Source of the DNA: Selenomonas ruminantium subsp. ruminantium ATCC 12561
Lineage (GTDB): Bacteria; Bacillota; Negativicutes; Selenomonadales; Selenomonadaceae
Reading direction: 5' to 3'
Assembly (NCBI RefSeq): GCF_000424065.1
Contig: NZ_AUJE01000018.1
Location: 19,103 to 83,102, forward strand
Length of the DNA: 64,000 bases
The position numbers were made by a program, and so were the translations under genes. Below are positions 1 to 9,361 of this stretch, piece by piece. Each line of letters begins with the position of its first letter. Position 1 is the first letter of the stretch. The notes beneath the pieces are model-generated. The model had not been told where the DNA came from. It saw nothing but the letters and a program-made list of their open reading frames with translations, and ran no database searches.

Positions 1-32
1 ATGAGCTGATTGAACTTCTTGATGAAAAATAA
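1..32 (+). CDS. 3' end of an upstream gene (partial)
   Basis: From base 3 one frame reads ELIELLDEK and stops at TAA (30-32), followed by a terminator-like hairpin, so this is probably the C-terminus of a gene that begins before the window. Nine residues are too few to name a family. Confidence 0.35.
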   Translation, partial: ELIELLDEK

Positions 33-73
33 CAAAATATAGCAGGAATTTTTCTCTTGCTCACGAATATAAT

Positions 74-120
74 CCGTAAAGTAAAGATAAAAGGCATTAC
101 TTTACGGGTTATATTTTTTT
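74..120 (+). terminator. Hairpin with T-tract upstream of the chemoreceptor gene
   Basis: CCGTAAAGTA (74-83) pairs perfectly with TACTTTACGG (98-107) and is followed by a run of nine T's (112-120 and on). This is the form of a Rho-independent terminator for the upstream gene. It ends only about 10 bases before the chemoreceptor's ribosome-binding site, and a TATAAT at 68-73 could place it inside that gene's leader. Confidence 0.7.
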
Positions 121-138
121 TTAAGGAGTGGGTAAAAT

Positions 139-1857
139 ATGGGGTTTATTAAAAATTTGCGGGTGGCCTATAAAATGCTGATATTAGCAGCGTTTGCTGT
201 AATCGGTATGCTGATTATTGGCTATCAGGGATATTCGACAGCAAAAAAAGCTCAGATAGACATGGATGATAATTCCAGCTCGGTGAAATCCATCGGCTAT
301 CTTAGCGATATGCGCTATGGCACACGCTATGCCCAGGGCATGATGATTATCATGACTACGGTAAAGGATGACCCACAGCGCATGCAGAATTTAGACAAGA
401 AATTCCAGGAAGGTCTGAAATTCGTTGAAGATGGGATTAAGCAGTATGAAGCTGTTCCCGGGAAAACAGATGCAGTTAAGCAGGAATTAGAAGCGTATAA
501 ATCCATTTGGGCAGCTTTGCAGAAAAACATGACCGAGGTCGTAAAACTTTGTCAGGCAGGCAAGCAGGAAGAAGGTATGGCGCTTTATAACCGCGAAGGT
601 GCCAAATTGCTGGATCAGATGCGGCCGCATATCAATAAGATGACGGAACTGGAAAACAGCCATGCCGAAGAACTCAATAAGCAAAACGATGAAGATACGG
701 AAACGGCTATTCGCAATATGATTATTCAGATCCTTGTAGGGTTGATTATTATGGTTGCCGTAGCGATGTGGATTACCCGCGAAGTCGTTAATCCTGTTCA
801 GGCGATGATGCGTTCGTTGGAACGTCTGCGCGGCGGTGACTTTAGCGACCATGCCCGTACCATTGTGCGCGGTGATGAGTTCGGTGAAATGGCAGACAAA
901 TTGGCTGAGGTTCGCATGACGCTGAACAAGCTCATGCGCAGTTCCAGCACGACTGCCGAACAACTCGCAGCATCCTCGGAAGAACTTACGGCCAGCTCCC
1001 ATCAGTCGGCACAGGCATCGGAGCAGGTTGCGCAGTCCGTTACCAATGCTGCTGGTGCGGTAGCTGAACAGCAGGTGGATGTTAATGATGCGATGGAGTC
1101 CATTGAAAACGCAGTACAGGCCATTGAACGCCTAAGCAGGACAGCCAATCGGGTTTCCGAGCATGCGAACACCAGCAATAAGGCAGCTGTAGAAGGCAAT
1201 GAGGCAGTTAAACAGGCCGTCAACCAGATTAACAGTGTAGCGCAGATTGTCAACAGCTCTGCGGAAACCGTAGATAAGCTGGGACAGAGTTCACAGGAAA
1301 TCGGTCAGATTGTCGAGACGATATCTTCCATTGCGGAGCAGACTAACCTTCTGGCACTTAACGCGGCTATCGAGGCTGCTCGTGCCGGTGAACATGGCCG
1401 CGGTTTTGCGGTTGTTGCCGATGAAGTGCGTAAACTGGCTGAAGCATCGCAGGAAGCTGCCAAGCAGATTACCGGTCTTATCAGCGGGATTCAGTCGGAA
1501 ACCGCAGCAGCCGTTTCCTCCATGCAAAAGGGCAGTGCTGCTGTTAAAGAAGGTACGGCATCCGTTGAACAGCTTCGCGATACCTTTAAGAGCATTTATG
1601 ATGCCGCTTTGGGCGTAGCTAAACAGGCTGAAGAAATGACTAGAGAACTGCATGTTGTTGAGCAGGATACCCAGAATATCAAGGAAAAATCTGGGGAGAT
1701 TTTGCAAAAAGGCGGTATGGTAGCTTCGGAAATGGAAAGCGTATCTGCTGCTTCTGAAGAACAGTCGGCATCTGCTTCGGAAATTGCCGATGCCAGCTCG
1801 TCCCTGGCTAATCTGGCGCAGAATCTGCAGAACTCCCTGCAGAAGTTTAAGTTCTAA
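139..1857 (+). CDS. Methyl-accepting chemotaxis protein
   Basis: Membrane chemoreceptor of 572 residues that would pass ligand signals to the CheA/CheW kinase complex. Order seen: a short cytoplasmic start, TM1 (about 11-31), an extracytoplasmic helical domain like 4HB_MCP (about 35-190), TM2 (about 193-213), HAMP (about 214-267, with VVNPVQ at the entry), then a long coiled-coil signalling domain. The conserved tip is present at about 389-437 ([19 protein letters not shown], then [15 protein letters not shown]). ATG 139 follows AAGGAGTGG with good spacing. It is monocistronic, closed by the terminator at 1874-1907. The ligand cannot be told from sequence. No CheW-binding pentapeptide tail is visible at the C-terminus. 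Confidence 0.95.
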   Translation: MGFIKNLRVAYKMLILAAFAVIGMLIIGYQGYSTAKKAQIDMDDNSSSVKSIGYLSDMRYGTRYAQGMMIIMTTVKDDPQRMQNLDKKFQEGLKFVEDGIKQYEAVPGKTDAVKQELEAYKSIWAALQKNMTEVVKLCQAGKQEEGMALYNREGAKLLDQMRPHINKMTELENSHAEELNKQNDEDTETAIRNMIIQILVGLIIMVAVAMWITREVVNPVQAMMRSLERLRGGDFSDHARTIVRGDEFGEMADKLAEVRMTLNKLMRSSSTTAEQLAASSEELTASSHQSAQASEQVAQSVTNAAGAVAEQQVDVNDAMESIENAVQAIERLSRTANRVSEHANTSNKAAVEGNEAVKQAVNQINSVAQIVNSSAETVDKLGQSSQEIGQIVETISSIAEQTNLLALNAAIEAARAGEHGRGFAVVADEVRKLAEASQEAAKQITGLISGIQSETAAAVSSMQKGSAAVKEGTASVEQLRDTFKSIYDAALGVAKQAEEMTRELHVVEQDTQNIKEKSGEILQKGGMVASEMESVSAASEEQSASASEIADASSSLANLAQNLQNSLQKFKF

Positions 1858-1873
1858 AGTTGAATTTATGCTA

Positions 1874-1907
1874 AAAAAGTGGGAACCTTTTGAGGCTCCC
1901 ACTTTTT
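1874..1907. terminator. Bidirectional terminator between mcp and dapL
   Basis: AAAAAGTGGGA (1874-1884) pairs with TCCCACTTTTT (1897-1907). It has A's on one side and T's on the other, so it can stop transcription of the converging chemoreceptor and dapL genes. Confidence 0.85.
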
Positions 1908-1919
1908 CGTGTGCTTAAA

Positions 1920-3155
1920 TCAGATATGCAATTGATTCTTGATGCGTTCCACAGCGCGGACGGTATTTTCGCGGTTGCCAAAGGCGGTAAGACGGAAATA
2001 ACCTTCACCACAGGGGCCGAAACCGGCGCCTGGCGTGCCCACGATATGGACTTCAGTCAGGAGCTTATCGAAGAAATCCCAGGAGGGCATGTTGTCCGGC
2101 GTTTTGAGCCAGATATAAGGCGCGTTGACACCGCCATAAGCCTTTATGCCGGCAGCCTGCAGACCTTCGCGGATGATGCGGGCATTTTCCATGTAGTAGC
2201 CAATGGTTTCCTTGACCTGTTTCTGGCCTTCTTCCGTGTAGATGGCCGCAGCACCTCGCTGAACGATGTATGCAGTGCCGTTGAATTTGGTGGTGTGGCG
2301 GCGGTTCCAAAGCTTGTTGAATTCGACAAGGCTGCCATCGGCAGCGCGGCCTTTGACGGTCTTGGGGATAATGGTATAACCACAACGGGTACCTGTAAAG
2401 CCGGCGGTTTTGGAGAAGGAACGGAATTCAATAGCAACGTCTTTTGCTCCTTCGATTTCATAGATGGAGCGGGGAACATCGTCTTCGGTGATATAGGCAG
2501 CATAAGCCGCGTCAAACAGAATTACCGATTCATTTTCACGGGCATAATCCACCCATTTCTTCAGTTCTGCGCGGGAAAGGGTAGTGCCCGTGGGGTTGTT
2601 GGGGCAGCAGAGGTAAATCATATCTACACGCTCTTTAGGCAGTGCCGGAGCAAAATCGTTGCTGGCATCACAGGGCAGATAGGTAACGCCGGCAAAGTGA
2701 CCATCTTCATTTAATGTGCCGGTACGCCCTGCCATAACATTGGTGTCTAAATATACCGGATATACCGGGTCGGTAATGGCTACATGATTATCCGTACCAA
2801 AGATTTCCTGAATATTGCCGCAGTCGCTCTTGGAGCCATCGCTGATGAAGATTTCATCGCTTGCAATTTCAATACCCCGGGCTTTGTAGTTGTGTTCGAT
2901 AATGGCATCCGTGAGGAAACTGTAACCCTGTTCCGGACCATAGCCGCGGAAGGTATCGGCATTTGCCAGTTCATCGACAGCCTTATGCATAGCTTCGATG
3001 CAGGCAGGGGGCAGGGGCTGGGTAACATCACCAATGCCCAGACGGATGATGTCTGCTTCGGGATTAGCTTCCTTAAAGGCTGCTACCCGGCGGGCGATTT
3101 CCGCAAAGAGATAACTGCCGGGGAGTTTCAGATAATTGTCGTTGATTGTAGCCAT
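1920..3155 (-). CDS. dapL: LL-diaminopimelate aminotransferase
   Basis: Pyridoxal-phosphate enzyme (411 residues) that makes LL-diaminopimelate directly from tetrahydrodipicolinate and glutamate, the short DapL route to lysine and peptidoglycan. Visible: the N-terminus [17 protein letters not shown] typical of Dap[12 protein letters not shown], and the Schiff-base motif [15 protein letters not shown] with Lys249. The annotated start is ATG 3155, with GGAGG eight bases upstream; an in-frame upstream start at 3182 lacks such a site. The length matches the family. It is monocistronic, with its own promoter at 3199-3226. Dedicated DapL (rather than a general aminotransferase) is supported by the N-terminal motif. 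Confidence 0.93.
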   Translation of the reverse strand: MATINDNYLKLPGSYLFAEIARRVAAFKEANPEADIIRLGIGDVTQPLPPACIEAMHKAVDELANADTFRGYGPEQGYSFLTDAIIEHNYKARGIEIASDEIFISDGSKSDCGNIQEIFGTDNHVAITDPVYPVYLDTNVMAGRTGTLNEDGHFAGVTYLPCDASNDFAPALPKERVDMIYLCCPNNPTGTTLSRAELKKWVDYARENESVILFDAAYAAYITEDDVPRSIYEIEGAKDVAIEFRSFSKTAGFTGTRCGYTIIPKTVKGRAADGSLVEFNKLWNRRHTTKFNGTAYIVQRGAAAIYTEEGQKQVKETIGYYMENARIIREGLQAAGIKAYGGVNAPYIWLKTPDNMPSWDFFDKLLTEVHIVGTPGAGFGPCGEGYFRLTAFGNRENTVRAVERIKNQLHI

Positions 3156-3198
3156 ATAAACCTCCAATAGAATTGTTCTCAATATAACTTTTGGGTAT

Positions 3199-3226
3199 AT
3201 TATATCATGTTTCTATAACAAATCAA
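3199..3226 (-). promoter_or_regulatory. Sigma-A type promoter of dapL
   Basis: Read on the minus strand: TTGATT (3226-3221), a 16-base spacer, then TATAAT (3204-3199), placed 44 bases before the dapL start. Confidence 0.6.
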
Positions 3227-3240
3227 TAGGTAAATGCAAG

Positions 3241-3278
3241 AAAAAGATGACTGCGCACAGCGAAGCGCAGTCATCTTT
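3241..3278 (-). terminator. Terminator of the carboxyltransferase gene
   Basis: AAAGATGACTGCGC (3243-3256) pairs with GCGCAGTCATCTTT (3265-3278). On the minus strand the stem runs into a U-tract. It lies 30 bases after the stop of the gene ending at 3309. Confidence 0.85.
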
Positions 3279-3308
3279 GACTTAGTGATATACAGGTGGG
3301 TGTTCAGT

Positions 3309-4697
3309 TTAGGAACGTTTGTAAGCCGTAACTTTCTGATAGTGTTTCTGGAAGAATTCTTCAGCAACCTGCGGGAACAGAGCATAGGAGAGAACATCTT
3401 CTTCAGAAGGATTGAGGAAGCCTTTTTCCTTGAGTTCTGCTTCGAATTCAGCAAACGTCTTGGCCTTTGCATCTTCTACAGAGCAATCTTCGATGATGTC
3501 TTCCGGAGCAATGCCCAGTGTCTTGGTAAGGAAGTCTCTGTCGATAGCAACCGGCGTACGGCCGAACTTACCACGAGCCAAATCCTTGAATTCTTTCGGT
3601 ACCATCTTATAGCGTTCGCCGCTCATGACATTGAAGGTAGCCATGGTGCCCACAATCTGGGAAGACGGGGTAACGAGAGGAGGATAGCCAAGATCTTTGC
3701 GCACGCGCGGCATTTCGTCCAGCAGTTCCTGATATTTGTCTTCCATGCCGGCTTCTTTGAGCTGGTTGGCCAGATTAGAGAGCATACCGCCCGGAATCTG
3801 GAAGTCCAGTACGTTGGGGTTGATATCGAAATAACCTTTGAGGTTGAATTCGTTGATTACGCGTTTCTTGACTTCGAGGAAGTGCTTGGAAATCGGCGTG
3901 AGTTTCTGTACGTCAATGCCCGTGTCGTATGGCGTGCCTTCAAGCGCACGAACCATGGTTTCCGTGCAGGGCTGAGACGTATCCGAGGAGAAGGGTGCCA
4001 AAGCCGTATCAATGATATCGACACCAGCTTCAACGGCTTTGAGATAGGTAGCATGACCAAAACCGGAGGTGCAGTGCGTATGCAGTTCGACAGGAATATC
4101 CAAAGCAGCTTTCAGTTTCTTAACCAAATCTTCAGCAACATAGGGCTTCAAGAGGCCGGACATATCCTTGATGCAGACGGAGTTGCAGCCCATGTCCTGA
4201 AGTTCCTTAGCCAGCTCAACGAACTTTTCGTTGGTATGCACCGGGCTGATGGTATATACGAGACAGCCCTGTACTTCCGGTTTTTCCGGGCAAGCCAATG
4301 CAGCTTCAATAGCCACTTTCAGGTTGCGCACATCGTTGAGGGCATCGAAGATACGGAATACACCAACGCCATGAGCAGATGCATGACGGACAAATTTTTC
4401 AACGACGTCATTGGAGTAGTGGTTATAGCCAAGCAGATTCTGACCACGGAGCAACATCTGAATCGGTGTATTGAGGTTAGCCTTTAAGGTATCCAAACGT
4501 TCCCAAGGGTCCTCACCCAAGAAACGCAGGCAAGTATCGAAGGTAGCTCCGCCCCATGCTTCCAAAGCCTTGTAGCCTACGGAATCCAAAGCTTTGAGCT
4601 GTGGGAGCATATCCTCGATGCGCATACGAGTAGCACACAGAGACTGATGGCCGTCACGCAGTACGGTTTCCATGATTTTGACAGGTTTCTTTGCCAT
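3309..4697 (-). CDS. oadA: Oxaloacetate decarboxylase alpha / transcarboxylase 5S subunit (carboxyltransferase)
   Basis: Carboxyltransferase subunit (462 residues) of a biotin-dependent complex: Na+-pumping oxaloacetate decarboxylase, or methylmalonyl-CoA:pyruvate transcarboxylase 5S. Visible: the TIM-barrel start ETVLRDGHQS, RIFDALNDVRN, the metal-binding HTHCTSGFG, and a C-terminal conserved carboxylase domain (PSSQIVGTMATFNVMSGERY). The family's usual C-terminal biotinyl domain (MKM motif) is absent, so biotin must be carried by a separate protein. That is usual in Negativicutes and Propionibacteria but makes OadA versus 5S undecidable here. ATG 4697 has GAGGAG ten bases upstream; a GTG at 4706 would sit on top of the ribosome-binding site. 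No beta, gamma or biotin carrier genes adjoin. Confidence 0.85.
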   Translation of the reverse strand: MAKKPVKIMETVLRDGHQSLCATRMRIEDMLPQLKALDSVGYKALEAWGGATFDTCLRFLGEDPWERLDTLKANLNTPIQMLLRGQNLLGYNHYSNDVVEKFVRHASAHGVGVFRIFDALNDVRNLKVAIEAALACPEKPEVQGCLVYTISPVHTNEKFVELAKELQDMGCNSVCIKDMSGLLKPYVAEDLVKKLKAALDIPVELHTHCTSGFGHATYLKAVEAGVDIIDTALAPFSSDTSQPCTETMVRALEGTPYDTGIDVQKLTPISKHFLEVKKRVINEFNLKGYFDINPNVLDFQIPGGMLSNLANQLKEAGMEDKYQELLDEMPRVRKDLGYPPLVTPSSQIVGTMATFNVMSGERYKMVPKEFKDLARGKFGRTPVAIDRDFLTKTLGIAPEDIIEDCSVEDAKAKTFAEFEAELKEKGFLNPSEEDVLSYALFPQVAEEFFQKHYQKVTAYKRS

Positions 4698-4723
4698 AAC
4701 TAACACTCTCCTCTAAATTATTA

Positions 4724-4799
4724 ACGCATAATTATAAGTTATGCGTATTAATTCGTGATAAGCTGAAAAAACAATAGAATAAAGCCGCCATACATGGCG
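4724..4799 (-). other. Structured 5' leader of the carboxyltransferase gene
   Basis: Between the promoter at 4847-4875 and the start codon at 4697 lie two inverted repeats. One is CGCCAT-AC-ATGGCG (4786-4799), followed on the minus strand by T-rich sequence. The other is ACGCATAA (4724-4731) with TTATGCGT (4739-4746), close to the ribosome-binding site. They could be an attenuator or an operator; no known riboswitch class was recognised. Confidence 0.4.
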
Positions 4800-4846
4800 T
4801 AAATACTAGGTTTTTGGAGCTATAAAATCATTAACATCACAAGCAT

Positions 4847-4875
4847 AGTATAGGTGCTAATTATGGCTTTGTCAA
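4847..4875 (-). promoter_or_regulatory. Promoter of the carboxyltransferase gene
   Basis: On the minus strand TTGACA (4875-4870), 17 bases, TATACT (4852-4847). This is a near-consensus sigma-A promoter and implies a leader of about 140 bases. Confidence 0.75.
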
Positions 4876-5003
4876 TGTAAAATGTGATTTTTTTCTCAAT
4901 CTATAACTAATTGGAATGATAGATAGAGATTATTGTAAAATGTATACAATTTAGGTATGGTGTAAATTATCACAAACAGGCAGAAAGTTTTTTTTATGAA
5001 CTA

Positions 5004-5032
5004 TTGGTTTTTTATGCATACATTGGTATAAT
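5004..5032 (+). promoter_or_regulatory. Promoter of the ACT/UPF0210 operon
   Basis: TTGGTT (5004-5009), 17-base spacer, TATAAT (5027-5032). It is divergent from the carboxyltransferase promoter; the 429-base intergenic region holds nothing else coding. Confidence 0.55.
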
Positions 5033-5064
5033 GATTGTGTGGTTAATAAGCTACTTTGTGTTGA

Positions 5065-5091
5065 CACATTGTTCTATGTTTACACAATGTG
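5065..5091 (+). promoter_or_regulatory. Inverted repeat in the leader of the ACT-domain gene
   Basis: CACATTGT (5065-5072) and ACAATGTG (5084-5091) are perfect 8-base arms separated by 11 bases, downstream of the -10 element and 35 bases before the start codon. This could be an operator or an RNA hairpin; the regulator is unknown. Confidence 0.4.
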
Positions 5092-5126
5092 CAGGTAAAT
5101 TTGGAATTGTAAGGAGAAATGTGTAA

Positions 5127-5396
5127 ATGAAACTTGTAGTAACAGTCGTAGGCAAAGACCGTGTAGGCATTATCGCCATGGTTAGCCAGATTTTGGCCGA
5201 GAACAATGTCAACATTTTGTCTATCAATCAGAATATCCTTGACGGCTATTTCAACATGATTCTGATTGCGGAAATCAGCAGCAGCAAGATTAAGCTGGTG
5301 GATTTGCAGAAGAAACTCAAGGAAAGCGGTCAGGAAATCAATGTGGATATCAAGGCACAGCATGCCGATATCTTCAATGTAATGCATAATATCTGA
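5127..5396 (+). CDS. ACT domain-containing protein (UPF0237 type)
   Basis: Small stand-alone ACT domain of 89 residues. It starts VVTVVGKDRVGIIAMVSQILAE, the beta-alpha turn with the Gly that binds small ligands such as amino acids in ACT proteins. ATG 5127 follows AAGGAG. The next gene, a UPF0210/DUF711 protein, starts 30 bases on, and this pairing is conserved in many Firmicutes and archaea, so the two probably act together. No ligand or reaction is established; a regulatory or ligand-sensing role is inference. Confidence 0.88.
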   Translation: MKLVVTVVGKDRVGIIAMVSQILAENNVNILSINQNILDGYFNMILIAEISSSKIKLVDLQKKLKESGQEINVDIKAQHADIFNVMHNI

Positions 5397-5426
5397 TGTG
5401 ACGTTGACTTCTAGGAGGATATATTC

Positions 5427-6788
5427 TTGATTAGCATAGACGATATCATTGAAACAAATGAGATGATTACGGAGAACAAATTGGATGTGCGTACCATTAC
5501 CATGGGGATTTCCCTGCGGGATTGTGCTCACCCCAATATGGAACAGTTCTGCCGTAATGTATACGACAAAATTACGAAATCCGCAGAATTTCTCGTGAAG
5601 ACTGGTGAGGATATCGAAGCGGAGTACGGTATTCCCATCATTCATAAGCGTGTATCGGTAACGCCGATTGCCATTGCCGCTGATGCCTGCAAGACGGATA
5701 CCTATGTGCCGGTGGCTGAGGCTATGGATCGAGCTGCCAAGGAAATCGGTGTGAATTTTATTGGTGGTTTTTCGGCATTGGTCGAAAAAGGTTTTACCAA
5801 TGGTGATCGCATTTTGATTAACTCCATTCCGCAGGCATTAGCAACGACGGATGTGGTTTGTTCATCCGTAAATCTTGGTTCGACGAAAACCGGTATCAAT
5901 ATGGATTGTGTTCGCGAAATGGGCGAGGTCATCAAGCGTACGGCGGAACTTACCCGTGATAATGATGCTTTGGGCTGTGCCAAGTTGGTTGTATTCTGCA
6001 ATGCTCCTGGAGATAATCCCTTTATGGCGGGCGCATTCCATGGTGTCAGCGAAGCGGATAAGGTGGTCAGCGTCGGTGTCAGCGGCCCAGGCGTGGTAAA
6101 GCATGCGCTAGAAGCCAAGAAAGGCGCAGATTTTACCGAAGTTGCCGAAACCATCAAAAAGACGGCGTTTAAGATTACCCGCGTAGGCCAGTTGGTTGCT
6201 CGTGAAGCGTCCAAGCGTCTGGGGGTGCCCTTTGGTATCATAGACCTGTCTCTGGCACCGACGCCGGCAGTGGGTGACAGCGTGGCGCGTATCATTGAAG
6301 AAATGGGGATTGAGAGCTGCGGTGCTCCAGGTACGACAGCGGCACTGGCGCTCCTCAACGATGCCGTGAAAAAGGGCGGACTGATGGCTTCTTCCCATGT
6401 TGGCGGCCTGTCCGGTGCGTTCATTCCGGTAAGTGAGGACGAAGGCATGATTAATGCCATTAAGACCGGCAGCCTGTCCTTGGAAAAACTCGAAGCCATG
6501 ACCTGTGTCTGCTCCGTTGGTCTTGATATGATTGCCATTGAGGGCGATACGAGCGCGGCTACGATTTCTGGCATTATTGCGGACGAAGCAGCCATCGGTA
6601 TGATTAACAACAAGACCACGGCTGTCCGTGTTATTCCGGTTCCGGGCAAGAAGGTGGGCGACATGGTGGAATTCGGTGGCCTTCTGGGGTACTGTCCCAT
6701 TGTGCCTGTGCGCAATCAGTACAGCTCTGCGGCATTCATTGCCCGCGGCGGCCGGATTCCGGCTCCAATTCGGAGTTTGACAAACTAA
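5427..6788 (+). CDS. UPF0210 (DUF711) family protein
   Basis: Protein of 453 residues that matches the UPF0210/PFL-like family in length and in motifs such as [15 protein letters not shown] near the N-terminus and [14 protein letters not shown] near the middle. The family has an enzyme-like fold related to glycyl-radical/PFL-type barrels, but its reaction is not known to me. The start is TTG at 5427, with AGGAGG eight bases upstream; the first in-frame ATG lies after the conserved start region. It forms an operon with the ACT protein. Confidence 0.85.
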   Translation: MISIDDIIETNEMITENKLDVRTITMGISLRDCAHPNMEQFCRNVYDKITKSAEFLVKTGEDIEAEYGIPIIHKRVSVTPIAIAADACKTDTYVPVAEAMDRAAKEIGVNFIGGFSALVEKGFTNGDRILINSIPQALATTDVVCSSVNLGSTKTGINMDCVREMGEVIKRTAELTRDNDALGCAKLVVFCNAPGDNPFMAGAFHGVSEADKVVSVGVSGPGVVKHALEAKKGADFTEVAETIKKTAFKITRVGQLVAREASKRLGVPFGIIDLSLAPTPAVGDSVARIIEEMGIESCGAPGTTAALALLNDAVKKGGLMASSHVGGLSGAFIPVSEDEGMINAIKTGSLSLEKLEAMTCVCSVGLDMIAIEGDTSAATISGIIADEAAIGMINNKTTAVRVIPVPGKKVGDMVEFGGLLGYCPIVPVRNQYSSAAFIARGGRIPAPIRSLTN

Positions 6789-6797
6789 TAGATTATG

Positions 6798-6825
6798 CCT
6801 TCCCCTTTGGGGAAGGTTTATATTT
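6798..6825 (+). terminator. Hairpin between UPF0210 and nth
   Basis: CCTTCCCC (6798-6805) pairs with GGGGAAGG (6809-6816), followed by TTTATATTT. The T-tract is interrupted and the next start is only 12 bases later, so it may be a leaky attenuator within a longer operon. Confidence 0.5.
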
Positions 6826-6836
6826 AGGAGAATATT

Positions 6837-7475
6837 ATGCGTGTTACGAAGAAGATTAAGGAAGAACAGATACGCATTTTAGGGGAAGTCTATAAAGATA
6901 CAAAGCCAGCCTTGATATTTCGCAACCCCTTTGAACTCTTGATTGCGGTAATCCTGTCGGCCCAATGTACCGATAAGCGCGTGAATGTGACTACGGCCCG
7001 GTTGTTTCAGAAAGCGGCCACCCCAGAGGAAATCCTCTCTCTGGGGCTGGCGTCTTTAGAAGAGGAAATTCGTGACTGCGGATTGTTTCGCAACAAGGCT
7101 AAGAACATTATGGCAACCTGTCAGATCCTCTGCGAGGCGTATGGCGGTGAAGTTCCCGCAGATTTTGAAAAACTGCAGGAACTTCCCGGTGTGGGGCGCA
7201 AGACCGCCAATGTGGTCATGAGTGTGGGCTTTGATGTCCCGGCGATTGCGGTGGATACGCATGTGTTTCGTGTAAGCAATCGTCTAAAACTGGCTGTAGG
7301 TGATACGCCACTGGCTGTGGAACAGGGACTTATGAAGGCAATCCCAAAAGATAAATGGTCAGCGGCCCATCATTGGCTTATTTGGCATGGGCGGAATGTC
7401 TGCAAGGCGCGCAAGCCGTTATGCAATGCGTGTCCTCTGGCAGAAGTATGTCCAAGTTGTGAACCGCTGGCATGA
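6837..7475 (+). CDS. nth: Endonuclease III (DNA glycosylase/AP lyase)
   Basis: Base-excision repair enzyme (212 residues) that removes oxidised pyrimidines and cleaves at abasic sites. Visible: the helix-hairpin-helix with the catalytic lysine (LPGVGRKTANVV), the catalytic aspartate in AVDTHVFRVSNRL, and the C-terminal 4Fe-4S ligands spaced C-x6-C-x2-C-x5-C. TAGGAG precedes ATG 6837. Full length for the family. It lies in the same direction as the acetyltransferase that follows after 21 bases. Confidence 0.95.
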   Translation: MRVTKKIKEEQIRILGEVYKDTKPALIFRNPFELLIAVILSAQCTDKRVNVTTARLFQKAATPEEILSLGLASLEEEIRDCGLFRNKAKNIMATCQILCEAYGGEVPADFEKLQELPGVGRKTANVVMSVGFDVPAIAVDTHVFRVSNRLKLAVGDTPLAVEQGLMKAIPKDKWSAAHHWLIWHGRNVCKARKPLCNACPLAEVCPSCEPLA

Positions 7476-7496
7476 GCATAGAAGTGAGATGAGAGC

Positions 7497-7949
7497 ATGA
7501 TTTATCGAAAAGCAACTTTTGCTGATGTGGAAGCAATATATGAGTTGGTGGCTGATTACGCAGAGCAGGGTGTAATGCTGGCGCGTTCGCGTAATACCTT
7601 GTATGAAACCTTGCGGGATATGGTGGTAGCCATTGATGATGATGGAACATTGGCCGGTGTCGGCGGTCTGCATGTGATTTGGGACAAACTGGCCGAAGTG
7701 CGGACTATGGCGGTATCACCGGACAAGCGCCGCCGTGGCATTGGTGCCGAAATCGTCAAACGTCTGCTGGAAGATGGTGAACAGTTGGGAATTGAAAAAT
7801 ATTTCACGCTGACCTATCAGCCGGAGTTTTTCAAGTCCTTAGGCTTTGTGGTCATCAATAAAGAAGAACTGCCGCATAAGGTGTGGAAGGAATGCATTGA
7901 CTGCCCTAAGTTCCCCAACTGTGATGAAATCGCTATGGTAAAAGTTTGA
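7497..7949 (+). CDS. ArgA-like GNAT N-acetyltransferase
   Basis: Single-domain GNAT acetyltransferase of 150 residues with the acetyl-CoA loop RRRGIGAEIV. The region LARSRNTLYETLRDMVVA and a C-terminal Cys cluster (KECIDCPKFPNCDE) are hallmarks of short N-acetylglutamate synthase-like proteins, which make the first intermediate of arginine synthesis. It would complement the argC-J-B-D-F-G-H operon at 26.7 kb, although ArgJ often recycles acetyl groups. It is unlinked to that operon and sits behind nth. The exact substrate is inference. The three cysteines could bind metal. Confidence 0.75.
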   Translation: MIYRKATFADVEAIYELVADYAEQGVMLARSRNTLYETLRDMVVAIDDDGTLAGVGGLHVIWDKLAEVRTMAVSPDKRRRGIGAEIVKRLLEDGEQLGIEKYFTLTYQPEFFKSLGFVVINKEELPHKVWKECIDCPKFPNCDEIAMVKV

Positions 7950-7999
7950 AATAAAAGTTTTTCTGTGGTGGAAAAACTGTACATTTTTACATTTGGTAG

Positions 8000-8028
8000 T
8001 TGACATTATGCGGATAAACTGATATAGT
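8000..8028 (+). promoter_or_regulatory. Promoter of the aroF-tyrA T-box unit
   Basis: TTGACA (8000-8005), 17-base spacer, TATAGT (8023-8028), just ahead of the T-box leader. Confidence 0.8.
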
Positions 8029-8034
8029 ATCAAA

Positions 8035-8305
8035 CAACGAGAATAAATGCAAAGACGGAGAGAAGTAAGAGGCAGAAGTTTTACAGAGAGCGGCGGGCTG
8101 GTGTAACGTCGCAGATGGAACCTTTGAAATACACTCCTGAGCAGCCGGTTGAACAGCTGATGTACAGATTAGTAGGCCGCGCCGGAATGCCACCGTTATC
8201 ATAGGCTAGGATATGTATGTATCCGAATAGAGAGGCTTGCATCAGCAAGCAGGGTGGTACCACGGGTATAACAGCTCGTCCCTGTGAGGGGGCGGGCTTT
8301 TTCTA
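8035..8305 (+). promoter_or_regulatory. T-box riboswitch, tyrosine specifier
   Basis: A tRNA-sensing leader. The T-box core AGGGTGGTACCACG lies at 8251-8264, followed by a terminator (about 8273-8303, ending in a T-run). The specifier is read as TAC (Tyr) at 8130-8132 in the context GAAA-TAC-ACTCCTGAG. The equivalent site in the thrS leader at 10.4 kb reads ACC-ACTTTGGAG, which supports the alignment. Uncharged tRNA-Tyr would favour read-through into aroF and tyrA, so tyrosine supply controls both. Confidence 0.9.
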
Positions 8306-8346
8306 TTTGAACTTTGACTTGATTATGTTATTATGGAGGAATGAAC

Positions 8347-9360
8347 ATGATTATCGTAATGAGCCCCAGTGCGACAAAAGAAAATTTAGAAAAAGTCATC
8401 AAAAAAGTGGAATCCGCTGGACTTAGAACCCATATATCGGAAGGCGAGGAAGTAACAATCGTAGGTGTAATCGGCGATCAGAAGAAAATCGCAAATTTGG
8501 AAATGAATATGATGGAGGGCGTGGAAAAGACTGTCCGCATCACGGAAAAATATAAATTGGTCAGCCGTAATTTTCACCCGGAAGATACCATTGTGGATGT
8601 GGACGGCGTGAAAGTCGGCGGCAAGCAGATTGTGGTTATGGCAGGGCCATGTTCGGTGGAAAGCATTGAACAGCTTCGGGAAGCTGCTAAGGCAGTAAAG
8701 GCAGGCGGTGCGCAGTTCCTGCGCGGCGGTGCCTTCAAGCCCCGCACCAGCCCCTATGATTTTCAGGGACTTGCTGAAGACGGCCTCAAGATGCTGCGTC
8801 AAGTAGCAGACGAAGAAGGCCTCAAAGTTGTTACGGAAATCGTGGACAAGGACGATTTGGAACTGGTGGGTAAATATGCCGACCTCTATCAGGTCGGCGC
8901 CCGCAACATGCAGAACTTCCAGCTCTTGAAGGCTTTGGGCAAGGCCAATAAGCCGGTTATGCTCAAGCGCGGCCTGTCCGCTACCATCAGCGAATGGCTC
9001 AATGCTGCCGAGTACATTATGGCGGGCGGCAATGAGCAGGTCATTCTCTGCGAGCGCGGTATCCGTACTTATGAAACTTTTACCCGCAACACGCTTGACC
9101 TTAGTGCGGTAGCAGCGGTCAAGGAACTTTCCCACCTGCCCATCATCGTTGACCCGAGCCATGGCACGGGCCGCTGGCAGATGGTGAAGCCCATGGCCAG
9201 AGCGGCCGTGGCTGCCGGCTGTGATGGCCTTATCATCGAAGTGCATCCGCATCCGGAAGTGGCACTTTCCGATGGTGACCAGAGTTTGACGCCGAAGAAT
9301 TTTAACCTGCTGATGGATGAACTGGGCAGGATTGCGGAAGTCATGGAGCGCACGGTGTAA
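8347..9360 (+). CDS. aroF: DAHP synthase (3-deoxy-7-phosphoheptulonate synthase)
   Basis: First enzyme of the shikimate pathway: PEP plus erythrose-4-phosphate gives DAHP (337 residues, I-beta type). An N-terminal ferredoxin-like regulatory domain (about 1-70, [17 protein letters not shown]) is followed by the barrel with [23 protein letters not shown] and DPSHGTGRW. The N-terminal domain binds Tyr/Phe as feedback inhibitors in the Thermotoga homologue. ATG 8347 has GGAGGA six bases upstream; ATG 8341 directly abuts that site and is less likely. tyrA follows after one base. Controlled by the tyrosine T-box, so the carbon flow into the pathway appears to answer to tyrosine. Confidence 0.94.
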   Translation: MIIVMSPSATKENLEKVIKKVESAGLRTHISEGEEVTIVGVIGDQKKIANLEMNMMEGVEKTVRITEKYKLVSRNFHPEDTIVDVDGVKVGGKQIVVMAGPCSVESIEQLREAAKAVKAGGAQFLRGGAFKPRTSPYDFQGLAEDGLKMLRQVADEEGLKVVTEIVDKDDLELVGKYADLYQVGARNMQNFQLLKALGKANKPVMLKRGLSATISEWLNAAEYIMAGGNEQVILCERGIRTYETFTRNTLDLSAVAAVKELSHLPIIVDPSHGTGRWQMVKPMARAAVAAGCDGLIIEVHPHPEVALSDGDQSLTPKNFNLLMDELGRIAEVMERTV

Positions 9361-9361
9361 T

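Noticed and set aside
1890..2714. Long plus-strand ORF (274 codons) opposite dapL
   Set aside because: It is antisense to a clear dapL, has no ribosome-binding site, overlaps a terminator, and its protein shows no family features.
3234..4487. Plus-strand ORF of 417 codons opposite the carboxyltransferase
   Set aside because: Shadow frame of a well-supported gene; it starts inside that gene's terminator hairpin.
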